Assembly (NCBI GenBank): GCA_947167415.1
Contig: CAMVHY010000064.1
Coordinates: 1-7,561, forward strand
Reading direction: 5' to 3'
Origin: an uncultured Clostridia bacterium
Lineage (GTDB): Bacteria; Bacillota; Clostridia; Lachnospirales; CAMVHY01
DNA: 7,561 nucleotides
The notes beneath the pieces are model-generated. The model was not told the DNA's origin. It was given only the letters and a program-made list of their open reading frames with translations, and made no database searches. Position numbers and translations under genes: made by a program. Shown piece by piece: positions 1 through 5,552 of this stretch. Numbering within the stretch: position 1 is the stretch's first letter; every line of letters starts with the position of its first letter.

Positions 1-289
1 AATCAAATTGTTTCGGTTTTCATCAACATTTCTTGTCAATGAAATTTGATTTTGAGACTGAAGATTTAAATTATTATCACCAATAACATCTTCCGTATTT
101 TCTATCAAGAGATTTTGATTTTGTGGTTGATTATTGCTACTTCTGCGCGCACAACAAAATACTGTGACAATTATCACACCGCCTCCAATACCAATAATCG
201 ATGCTATTATCAAAAACAGCCCCCCACATCAAAAGCCCCCGATATAATGGTTTCCCTTGTTTTTTACAAGAATATTTTACCACCACCAT
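1..289 (-). pseudogene. Unknown single-pass membrane protein gene, 5' part, frameshifted
   Basis: Not a recognised family. Translation from the ATG at 289 begins MVVVKYSCKKQGKPLYRGLL and then MWG, a basic N-terminus. At a run of six G (minus strand; C tract at 220-225) the frame is lost, and the unshifted product would stop at 139-137 after about 50 residues. With five G the reading continues into a clear transmembrane helix (LFLIIASIIGIGGGVIIVTV), a Cys-Cys-Ala-Arg-Arg border and a polar Asn/Gln-rich tail that stays open to the window edge. The helix-like second frame and the very good RBS in the first frame argue that both belong to one gene. Basic residues before the helix predict N-in topology with the tail outside. 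The break may be a real inactivating mutation, a slippage-controlled (phase-variable) switch, or a sequencing error. The C-terminus lies outside the window. Confidence 0.6.
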
Positions 290-293
290 TGTA

Positions 294-303
294 CCACCTC
301 CTT
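294..303 (-). promoter_or_regulatory. Ribosome binding site that fixes the start of the membrane gene
   Basis: On the minus strand AAGGAGGTGG matches the anti-Shine-Dalgarno sequence almost perfectly, with the AGGAGG core 7 nt before the ATG at 289. It places the start upstream of the poly-G break, so the broken frame is not just a misplaced start. An alternative ATG at 229 is in the same frame as the first one and does not rescue the membrane helix. Confidence 0.75.
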
Positions 304-665
304 CTCTTTTTTTATTTTTTTTGCTATGTAATTATTTTTTTTACATAACATTTTATACTTAAATTAATTCCTTTTCTTTTGTTAAGTCTTTTTTAATATT
401 TTTTTTTGACCACACTATTACCTATATATTTTTTGTGGCGGAGTAAATAAATCTCTCTTTTGTTCTTTGTTTTATACAAACACTACATAGTTCAAGACAT
501 ATAAAAACATGAATATAATTTGGTTTTTGTTTGCATAATTTTATTGTTACAAAAAAATATCTATCGAATTATAAAAATTTATTCAAACAAACAAATTTTC
601 TCTCTAGACGAATTTAATCTTTTCGACGTAAAAAAAAATTGACTTAAAAATTAATTTTGATTTAT

Positions 666-696
666 TTGCAATAAAAAAGAAAATAGTGGTTATAAT
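666..696 (+). promoter_or_regulatory. Candidate sigma-A promoter of the HD-domain gene
   Basis: TATAAT at 691-696 is a perfect -10. The best -35 is TTGCAA at 666-671, giving a 19-bp spacer, longer than ideal. A TTGACT at 639-644 lacks a good -10 at the right distance. Transcription would start near 703, giving a leader of about 35 nt. Confidence 0.45.
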
Positions 697-736
697 AAAT
701 ATTATTTTCGCGCAAAAAAATCTTGGAGGCTTAGTT

Positions 737-1243
737 ATGCGAAAAGCAATCGGTTCAAAAATAAATTTGCTGGACCAAAATAATTATTTAGCGCGCGAAT
801 TTAATAATTGTGTCAAAAATATAATTACCAATTCGGACTTTCTAAAGCTAAAAAATTTTTTTCAGCACATGAAAACAAGTCGTTTGCAACATTCTATTAA
901 TGTCGCGTATTATAGTTTTTTGGTGTGTAAATTTTTTAAATTGGATTATAAAAGCGCAGCGCGTGCGGGATTATTGCATGATTTTTATTTATATGATTGG
1001 CGTAAAGAAAAACAAATCGAAGGCCGTCATTCAAAAGCACACGCTATAATAGCTTTGCGCAACGCAGAGAAAATTACACACTTAAACAAAATAGAAAAGA
1101 ACGCTATTTTAAGACACATGTGGCCGATGGTTTTTGTGCCACCAAAATATCCTGAAGCAATAATAGTTTCTCTCATGGATAAATATTGTGCATCGATAGA
1201 GTTTATAATGAATTTATGGAAAAAAACCGGGATTGTTAAGTGA
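737..1243 (+). CDS. HD-domain metal-dependent hydrolase
   Basis: A 168-residue protein of the HD superfamily of metal-dependent phosphohydrolases. The expected residues are in order: His52 (RLQHS), His81-Asp82 (GLLHDFYLYDW), His98, His127 (LRHMWP) and Asp148 (SLMDKYC). The 'LLHDFYLYDW' and 'HMWP...PPKYPE' stretches match what I recall of a small HD family common in Clostridia, whose substrate is unknown to me. The ATG at 737 is chosen because TGGAGG (724-729) lies 7 nt before it; the frame could extend to a GTG at 686, but that codon lacks an RBS and overlaps the promoter region. No signal peptide or membrane segment is seen, so it is probably cytoplasmic. rpsU follows 73 nt later with its own promoter. 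Basic, Asn/Lys-rich composition fits the AT-rich genome. Family assignment is firm; reaction and pathway are not known. Confidence 0.85.
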   Translation: MRKAIGSKINLLDQNNYLAREFNNCVKNIITNSDFLKLKNFFQHMKTSRLQHSINVAYYSFLVCKFFKLDYKSAARAGLLHDFYLYDWRKEKQIEGRHSKAHAIIALRNAEKITHLNKIEKNAILRHMWPMVFVPPKYPEAIIVSLMDKYCASIEFIMNLWKKTGIVK

Positions 1244-1252
1244 TTTTATTTA

Positions 1253-1282
1253 TTGACTTTCGACATGATTTTTGTTTATTAT
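1253..1282 (+). promoter_or_regulatory. Candidate sigma-A promoter of rpsU
   Basis: TTGACT (1253-1258), an 18-bp spacer and TATTAT (1277-1282), just after the stop codon of the HD-domain gene. An overlapping TATAAT at 1280-1285 would need a 21-bp spacer. Transcription would start about 25 nt before the rpsU start codon. rpsU may also be read through from the upstream gene, since no terminator separates them. Confidence 0.55.
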
Positions 1283-1316
1283 AATAAACGCAAGTAATTG
1301 GAGGGAGGGAACAAAA

Positions 1317-1496
1317 ATGTCAGAAGTTATTGTGAATGAAAACGAAAGTCTTGATAGTGCTTTGCGAAGGTTCAAAAAAAGTTGTGCCAGAAATGGAACG
1401 CTGGCAGAAATTCGTAAACGCGAGCATTATGAAAAACCGAGTGTAAGACGTAAGAAAAAATCGGAAGCGGCTCGCAAACGTAAATTTAAAAAGTGA
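1317..1496 (+). CDS. rpsU: 30S ribosomal protein bS21
   Basis: A 59-residue, strongly basic protein with the bS21 hallmarks: N-terminal [20 protein letters not shown], then [20 protein letters not shown], and a Lys/Arg-rich C-terminus with [11 protein letters not shown]. bS21 sits on the 30S platform near the 3' end of 16S rRNA and helps translation initiation. Length is normal for the Firmicutes form. The ATG at 1317 is preceded by GGAGGGAGG (1300-1308), two overlapping GGAGG cores, with 8 nt spacing; an upstream in-frame ATT codon at 1272 has no RBS and would add residues foreign to the family. The gene is followed by two hairpins, so it appears to be the last gene of its transcript; the gatB/yqeY-like partner often found downstream in relatives is absent here. 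Confidence 0.97.
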   Translation: MSEVIVNENESLDSALRRFKKSCARNGTLAEIRKREHYEKPSVRRKKKSEAARKRKFKK

Positions 1497-1530
1497 ATTT
1501 CTCTTTCCAAGATATTTAGAATTTATTTAA

Positions 1531-1563
1531 AAAGCATGTGTATATAAACATGCTTTGTTTTTT
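1531..1563 (+). terminator. Rho-independent terminator after rpsU
   Basis: Nine-base inverted repeat AAAGCATGT (1531-1539) / ACATGCTTT (1548-1556) with an 8-nt loop, followed by GTTTTTT. It begins 34 nt after the rpsU stop. The stem is moderate (three G-C pairs). Confidence 0.75.
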
Positions 1564-1650
1564 GGTTTAAATCTAAGTTTAATTTATGTATTTGGTTTGC
1601 TTTTTGCTTTTAAATAGCTGGCAGGTAAAAATTTATATTAAAACAAAAAT

Positions 1651-1681
1651 AAAAAAGCACGTTATCAAAACGTGTTTTTTT
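1651..1681. terminator. Bidirectional terminator between rpsU and dapA
   Basis: Stem CACGTT (1658-1663) / AACGTG (1669-1674) with a 5-nt loop, flanked by six A on the left and at least nine T on the right. Read on either strand the hairpin is followed by a T-tract, so it can stop both the rightward rpsU transcript and the leftward asd-dapA transcript, whose last stop codon is 26 nt away. Confidence 0.8.
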
Positions 1682-1706
1682 TTATTGATATAAAAACCAA
1701 AAAAAA

Positions 1707-2585
1707 TTATTTTAAGCCGTCCAAAGTTTTAATGATTTTATTTTTATTTTGCTCTGATAAATCTGTTAGCGGCAACCGACATTTTCCAACTTCAAAACCA
1801 AGATAATTCATGGCAAATTTAATTGGCATCGGATTTACTTCGCAAAACAAATTTTTAATTAAAGGCAAAAATTTTAGTTGCGCATCGCGACTTTTTTTTG
1901 TCTCGCCATCAAAAAAATCTTGACAAATAGCTTGTGTTTCTTTGGGAAAAATATTTGCTAAAACCGAAATTACCCCGTGCCCTCCAAGCGATAAAATCGG
2001 AACAATTTGGTCATCATTGCCTGAATATAAATTAAAATCTTTTTTATCCCGACATAAAGCAAAAATTTCAGCTACATGCGAAATATTTCCGCCAGCTTCT
2101 TTGATGCCAATAATATTTTTTAAATCCAATAATTTAACATAAGTTTCAGGTAAAATATTTAAACCTGTTCGACTCGGCACATTATAAATTATTACTGGCA
2201 AACCAATCTCACAAATTTTTTTATAATGTTGAATCAGACCAGTTTGACTTGTTTTATTATAATAAGGCGTAACAATTAAACATGCATCGACTCCAATTTT
2301 TTTTGCTTCACGTGTTAGATAAACAGCATGATTAGTATTATTACTTCCTGTTCCGGCAATAATTTTAATTTTTTTTTCGCATTTACTTAACGCCAATTTT
2401 AATAACTCAAATTTTTCGTTATCACTTAAAGTTGCGCTCTCACCCGTTGTTCCAAAAATAATTATTGCTTGCGTATTATTTTCTAAATGAAACTCCAGTA
2501 ATCTTTCAAAACTCTTAAAATTAATTTCGCCATTTTTATCAAACGGCGTTACCAAAGCAACAGCTGAACCTTGAAAAATTTTCAT
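1707..2585 (-). CDS. dapA: 4-hydroxy-tetrahydrodipicolinate synthase
   Basis: Condenses pyruvate with L-aspartate-4-semialdehyde, the first committed step to diaminopimelate and lysine. The 292-residue chain is full length for the family. Visible active-site elements: GTTGES (45-50, with the two Thr of the proton relay), VTPYYNK with Tyr108/109, YNVPSRTG with Tyr134 and Arg139, and GIKEAGGN with the Schiff-base Lys162; SGNDDQ (188-193) and NPMPIK (251-256) are also family-typical. It is a cytoplasmic TIM-barrel enzyme. The ATG start overlaps the asd stop as ATGA, and its GGAGG (2592-2596, 6 nt spacing) lies within the last asd codons, so translation is probably coupled. asd supplies its substrate. 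Related N-acetylneuraminate lyases share the fold, but the asd linkage and motif set favour DapA. No sign of damage. Confidence 0.95.
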   Translation of the reverse strand: MKIFQGSAVALVTPFDKNGEINFKSFERLLEFHLENNTQAIIIFGTTGESATLSDNEKFELLKLALSKCEKKIKIIAGTGSNNTNHAVYLTREAKKIGVDACLIVTPYYNKTSQTGLIQHYKKICEIGLPVIIYNVPSRTGLNILPETYVKLLDLKNIIGIKEAGGNISHVAEIFALCRDKKDFNLYSGNDDQIVPILSLGGHGVISVLANIFPKETQAICQDFFDGETKKSRDAQLKFLPLIKNLFCEVNPMPIKFAMNYLGFEVGKCRLPLTDLSEQNKNKIIKTLDGLK

Positions 2586-3616
2586 AGTCTGCCTCCATTT
2601 TGACTTTTACGAACCAATTCAGCTATTTGAACAGCATTTGTTGCGGCACCTTTACGAGTATTATCCGCAACAACCCATAAATTTAATCCATTTTCCACTG
2701 TGAAATCACGCCTGATTCTTCCAACAAAAACTTGATCTTTTCCGTTAACATTAATTGGCATCGGATACTCTGATTCATTTATATTATTTAAGATTCTTAT
2801 TCCGTGAGTATTATCAAAAATTTCTATTACATGTGCTATATCAAAACTTTTTTCAAATTCAACATTTATTGATTCGCAGTGACAATTTTTTACAGGTACA
2901 CGGACGGCCGTCGCAGTTAATTTTATGTCCTCATGAAAAATTTTTTTCGTTTCATTCATAAGTTTTACTTCTTCTTTTGTATAACCTAAATCATTAAAAG
3001 TATCTATTTGCGGAATGCAATTATTAAAAATTGGATATCGAAATTTTTTTGGCGCGATGTTTTTTATGCCATTTAATAAATCCTCAATACCTTGACTTCC
3101 TGCACCTGAAACAGCTTGATAAGTCGAAATTATTACACGTTTTATTTTAAAAAATTTATGCAACGGATATAAAACAACAAGGGCTTGAATAGTTGAACAA
3201 TTTGGATTTGCAATAATACCTTTGTGTTTCAAAATATCATTTGGATTTATTTCGGGAATTACTAATGGAACCGTCGAATCCATTCTCCACGCTGAACTAT
3301 TATCAACTACGACACAACCTGTGCATGCTGCCAACGGAGCAAATTTTTTACTTATCGTTGCTCCAGCCGAAAAAAGAGCAATATCAATTTGATTTTCTTC
3401 AAAAGATTTTGTTGTCAATTCTTGTATAGCATATTTTTTGCGATTAAACGAAATTGTTTGACCTACAGATTTTTTTGATGCAAATAAAAATAATTTTTCG
3501 ATCGGAAAATTACGCGCTGTGAGAACATTTAAAAATTCACGTCCAATTATTCCTGATGCGCCAATAATTCCTACATTGTATTTTGTCTTTTTTTGCTTAT
3601 CAAATTTGTTTTTCAT
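2582..3616 (-). CDS. asd: Aspartate-semialdehyde dehydrogenase
   Basis: Reduces L-aspartyl-4-phosphate with NADPH to aspartate-4-semialdehyde, a branch point to lysine/diaminopimelate, threonine and methionine. The 344-residue protein shows the nucleotide-binding loop GIIGASGIIGREF (16-28), DNSSAWRMD (105-113), catalytic Cys140 in ANPNCSTIQ, Gln167 in TYQAVSGAGSQG, and the substrate Arg239/His246 pair in RVPVKNCHCE; VGRIRRD and DNTRKGAATNAVQIAE close the C-terminal dimerisation part as usual. The start ATG is the only in-frame candidate near the RBS-like AGGAG (3630-3634), though its 13-nt spacing is long and may mean modest translation. A basic N-terminal stretch of about 12 residues precedes the Rossmann fold. 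It heads the asd-dapA operon; no aspartokinase is visible nearby. Confidence 0.95.
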   Translation of the reverse strand: MKNKFDKQKKTKYNVGIIGASGIIGREFLNVLTARNFPIEKLFLFASKKSVGQTISFNRKKYAIQELTTKSFEENQIDIALFSAGATISKKFAPLAACTGCVVVDNSSAWRMDSTVPLVIPEINPNDILKHKGIIANPNCSTIQALVVLYPLHKFFKIKRVIISTYQAVSGAGSQGIEDLLNGIKNIAPKKFRYPIFNNCIPQIDTFNDLGYTKEEVKLMNETKKIFHEDIKLTATAVRVPVKNCHCESINVEFEKSFDIAHVIEIFDNTHGIRILNNINESEYPMPINVNGKDQVFVGRIRRDFTVENGLNLWVVADNTRKGAATNAVQIAELVRKSQNGGRL

Positions 3617-3654
3617 AATAAATTTTACACTCCTAAAAAATAATTCACGATTAT

Positions 3655-3683
3655 ACTATAACCGTTTTAGCTATTTTGAGCAA
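3655..3683 (-). promoter_or_regulatory. Sigma-A promoter of asd-dapA
   Basis: On the minus strand TTGCTC (3683-3678), an exact 17-bp spacer and TATAGT (3660-3655); an overlapping TATAAT at 3655-3650 could also act as -10 but with a 22-bp spacer. The leader would be only about 30 nt, leaving no room for a lysine riboswitch or T-box, so any regulation here would be at the promoter. Confidence 0.6.
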
Positions 3684-3891
3684 GTTACAAATCAAAAATT
3701 GTTTTATTAATAAAATATGATTTTTGACAAAAAGTGTGTTTTAAGCTGAAAAAAATTTTTTTTAAATCCGCTAACCAAATAAAACTTATTTCTCTATATT
3801 TCAATATAGAAAAAAACTTTATCACGACATGACAATGCAATTTGATTTTATCAAATTTTTACAGTTAGCACAAAAATAACAAGTGTGAAAT

Positions 3892-3919
3892 TTGAACTCG
3901 TTTAATTTTAATTTATAAT
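3892..3919 (+). promoter_or_regulatory. Sigma-A promoter of the PLP enzyme gene
   Basis: TTGAAC (3892-3897), 16-bp spacer, perfect TATAAT (3914-3919). The start point would be near 3926, giving a leader of about 37 nt with the RBS GGAGTG at 3950-3955. The 8-bp palindrome at 3839-3857 ends 34 bp upstream of the -35. Confidence 0.65.
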
Positions 3920-3962
3920 CTATATCCAATTGTATCAAAAAATATTTTTGGAGTGAAATAGT

Positions 3963-5228
3963 ATGACTGAAGATTTGTATTTAAAATTTATGACAGAAAA
4001 ATTTGGTGTCGAAAAAAAAATAGTAGATGCCGGGATTCAGGCACAAAAAAATATTTTGTCTATGTCTAAAAAAATAGATTCGATTTGTGAGTTTAATCAA
4101 ATGAAAATTTTACATGCGATGCAAAAAAATAAATTAAGCGATTCACATTTTAATTTTTCTAATGGTTATGGTTATAACGATGCAGGACGAGATATTTTAG
4201 AAAAAATTTATTGCGACGTTTTTAATACAGAAGATTCTTTAGTAAGAATAAATTTTGTTTCAGGAACGCATGCTTTAGCGTGTGCTTTTTTTGGAAATTT
4301 AAATTTTGCTGACGAATTAATTTATATTTCTGGTGAGCCTTATGATAGTTTAAAAAATATAATTCAAGAATTAATAAAACGTGGGGTAAAATATAAAAAA
4401 ATCGAATTAAAAAATAAAAAAGATTTTGATTTGGACACCATAAAAAAAAATATTTCGCCGCAAACAAAAATAATCGCAATTCAAAGATCACGTGGATATT
4501 CGTTAAGAGAATCTCTGAGCGTAGAAAAAATTGACAATGTAATTAAATTTATAAAAAAAATCAACCCAAATATAATTTTTTTGGTTGATAATTGTTATGG
4601 TGAATTTGTTGAAGAATTTGAGCCGTCGGATTTTGGTGCAGATTTAACAGTTGGATCATTAATAAAAAATCCGGGCGGTGGCATTGCAAAAACTGGCGCT
4701 TATATAACCGGGAAAAAAAATTTGATAAAAAATTGTTCGTGTCAACTTTTTGCTCCGGGTTTAGAAAAAGAATTGGGAGCGTCACTTGGAGAATCATTTT
4801 ATAATTTATATGGTTTGTTTGTTGCACCGCAAGTTGTTTCATGCGCATTAAAGACGGCAATTTTTGCAGCCGAAATATTTTCTATGTTTGACTTCGAAGT
4901 ATTTCCAAAATCAACTGATAATCGTACGGATATAATTCAAGCTATAAATTTAAAATCAGAAGAAAACTTGATTAAATTTTGTGAAGGTGTGCAAAAAGCA
5001 TCACCAGTAAATAATTTTTTTACTCCCACGCCAGAAAAAATTCCCGGGTATGATTGTGAAATAATAATGGCAGCAGGAAATTTTGTTCAGGGTTCATCAA
5101 TTGAATTTTCGGCGGACGCTCCGATTCGCAATCCGTATACAGTTTTTATTCAAGGATCTTTAACATGGTTTCACGGAAAAAATGCTGTTTTGATTGCTTT
5201 GGATAGACTTTTAAATAAAAAAAATTAA
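3963..5228 (+). CDS. Methionine gamma-lyase family PLP enzyme ('aluminium resistance' family)
   Basis: A 421-residue fold-type I PLP enzyme of the family annotated as methionine gamma-lyase or aluminium resistance protein (PF06838, YnbB-like in Bacillus). Visible parts: N-terminal helices, NGYGYNDAGRDILE (67-80), the cofactor phosphate loop FVSGTHALA (98-106), VDNCYGEF with Asp209 expected to pair with the pyridine nitrogen, and GSLIKNPGGGIAKTGAY with Lys235 as the predicted Schiff-base lysine; the C-terminal domain includes SADAPIRNPYTVFIQGSLTW (383-402). Length is normal. The family is thought to cleave C-S bonds, but the true substrate is uncertain and the aluminium link is historical. The ATG has GGAGTG 7 nt upstream. 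It is monocistronic as far as seen. The last 144 codons are present again, diverged, at 6928-7368, so this gene's 3' end may have been replaced by a second allele. Confidence 0.88.
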   Translation: MTEDLYLKFMTEKFGVEKKIVDAGIQAQKNILSMSKKIDSICEFNQMKILHAMQKNKLSDSHFNFSNGYGYNDAGRDILEKIYCDVFNTEDSLVRINFVSGTHALACAFFGNLNFADELIYISGEPYDSLKNIIQELIKRGVKYKKIELKNKKDFDLDTIKKNISPQTKIIAIQRSRGYSLRESLSVEKIDNVIKFIKKINPNIIFLVDNCYGEFVEEFEPSDFGADLTVGSLIKNPGGGIAKTGAYITGKKNLIKNCSCQLFAPGLEKELGASLGESFYNLYGLFVAPQVVSCALKTAIFAAEIFSMFDFEVFPKSTDNRTDIIQAINLKSEENLIKFCEGVQKASPVNNFFTPTPEKIPGYDCEIIMAAGNFVQGSSIEFSADAPIRNPYTVFIQGSLTWFHGKNAVLIALDRLLNKKN

Positions 5229-5234
5229 CATGAT
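4793..5234 (+). repeat. Direct repeat copy 1: 3' third of the PLP gene
   Basis: From codon 278 (Ser) through the stop and about 6 nt beyond, this segment matches 6928-7368 in the same orientation. By eye there is one mismatch (4829) in the first 134 bases and about thirty more in the rest, plus a one-base gap. It joins smoothly in frame with the upstream part of the gene. Repeat distance is about 2.13 kb. Confidence 0.9.
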
Positions 5235-5391
5235 ATGTAGAGATAAACTGATTTTGAAATCCAAAAAAATTTTTGGATTTTGGTGCTTGTAACTTTAATT
5301 TTTGCTTAGATTAAAAACAAAATCTCTTAAACTTCTCTTATTAAGAGGCTCTACCCCCCCCTCAAATTTCAAAAAAAATACTTAAAAATGC
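5229..5391. other. Intergenic stretch after the PLP gene, with C8 tract and inverted repeats
   Basis: No gene is seen. The stretch holds the hairpin at 5257-5281, then CTCTTAA/TTAAGAG (5324-5330 and 5341-5347) with an overlapping tighter palindrome at 5335-5347, and directly afterwards eight consecutive C (5354-5361), out of place in such AT-rich DNA. No T-tract follows the second repeat, so it is not a standard terminator. Confidence 0.5.
5257..5281 (+). terminator. Hairpin, possible terminator of the PLP gene
   Basis: Perfect inverted repeat AAATCCAAAAA (5257-5267) / TTTTTGGATTT (5270-5280), 28 nt after the stop codon. The stem is AT-rich with two G-C pairs and the following tract is only TTTT interrupted by GG, so termination would be weak. 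It lies outside the repeated 3' end and has no equivalent after the second copy. Confidence 0.45.
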
Positions 5392-5420
5392 TTGACATGC
5401 ATTATTTTTTGGGTTAAAAT
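5392..5420 (+). promoter_or_regulatory. Near-consensus sigma-A promoter of the orphan membrane gene
   Basis: Perfect -35 TTGACA (5392-5397), exact 17-bp spacer and TAAAAT (5415-5420), one base off the -10 consensus: the best promoter in the window. Transcription would begin near 5427, giving an unusually long leader of about 125 nt before the start codon. Confidence 0.75.
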
Positions 5421-5431
5421 AAAATTATCTA

Positions 5432-5494
5432 ATTTGTAAATTTTGTCCTTAGCTGATTTTTATTTTTATTATATAAATGACAAAGTTTACAGAT
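5432..5494 (+). promoter_or_regulatory. Leader hairpin upstream of the orphan membrane gene
   Basis: TGTAAATTTTGTC (5435-5447) pairs with GACAAAGTTTACA (5479-5491) over 13 consecutive positions with one G-U pair, and pairing extends 3 bp outward (5432-5434 with 5492-5494). The loop is 31 nt and T-rich. It starts within a few bases of the predicted transcript start and ends 44 nt before the RBS, so it would form a 5'-end stem in the mRNA; as DNA it could instead be a spaced inverted-repeat operator. An 8-bp palindrome TAGCGCTA (5507-5514) follows. No known riboswitch class was recognised. Confidence 0.55.
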
Positions 5495-5552
5495 CGAGAT
5501 GAAATGTAGCGCTAATTGAAAATGTTTTAAAATAATAAGAGAGGAAAAATTT

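Larger units (their letters stand above)
290..736. other. Gene-free AT-rich divergent intergenic region
   Basis: Nearly 450 bases between two divergently oriented genes. I see no open frame with an RBS on either strand, only long T and A tracts. A short inverted repeat CCACA/TGTGG (410-414 and 434-438, 19-nt loop) is present but lacks a T-tract. A TATAAA-like -10 for the leftward gene lies near 350-357 on the minus strand, without a convincing -35 partner. The promoter for the rightward gene is listed separately. Confidence 0.5.
3617..3962. other. Divergent promoter region with two palindromes
   Basis: About 345 bases separate asd from the PLP gene and carry promoters pointing both ways. Between them lie two inverted repeats: CTATAT/ATATAG (3794-3799 and 3804-3809) and AATTTGAT/ATCAAATT (3839-3846 and 3850-3857, 3-nt loop). 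Neither is GC-rich; the second is followed by a short T run. They could be operators or weak hairpins. A 10-codon ATG frame at 3718 has no RBS and is not called. Confidence 0.5.

Noticed and set aside
115..348. Plus-strand open frame of 77 codons at the left edge
   Set aside because: No RBS and a low-complexity C-terminus from T-tracts; it is antisense to the membrane-protein gene, which has a near-perfect RBS.
686..736. GTG start at 686 for the HD-domain gene
   Set aside because: No RBS before it and it overlaps the predicted -10; the ATG at 737 has TGGAGG at 7 nt.
1272..1316. N-terminal extension of rpsU from an ATT codon
   Set aside because: The bS21 family starts at the ATG at 1317, which has a doubled GGAGG; the extension contains the RBS itself.
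3617..3660. Lysine riboswitch or T-box ahead of asd-dapA
   Set aside because: The promoter lies within about 45 bp of the start codon and no structured leader is visible between them.
4222..4860. Minus-strand frames of 89 and 99 codons inside the PLP gene
   Set aside because: Antisense shadows of a well-conserved coding region, without starts preceded by an RBS.
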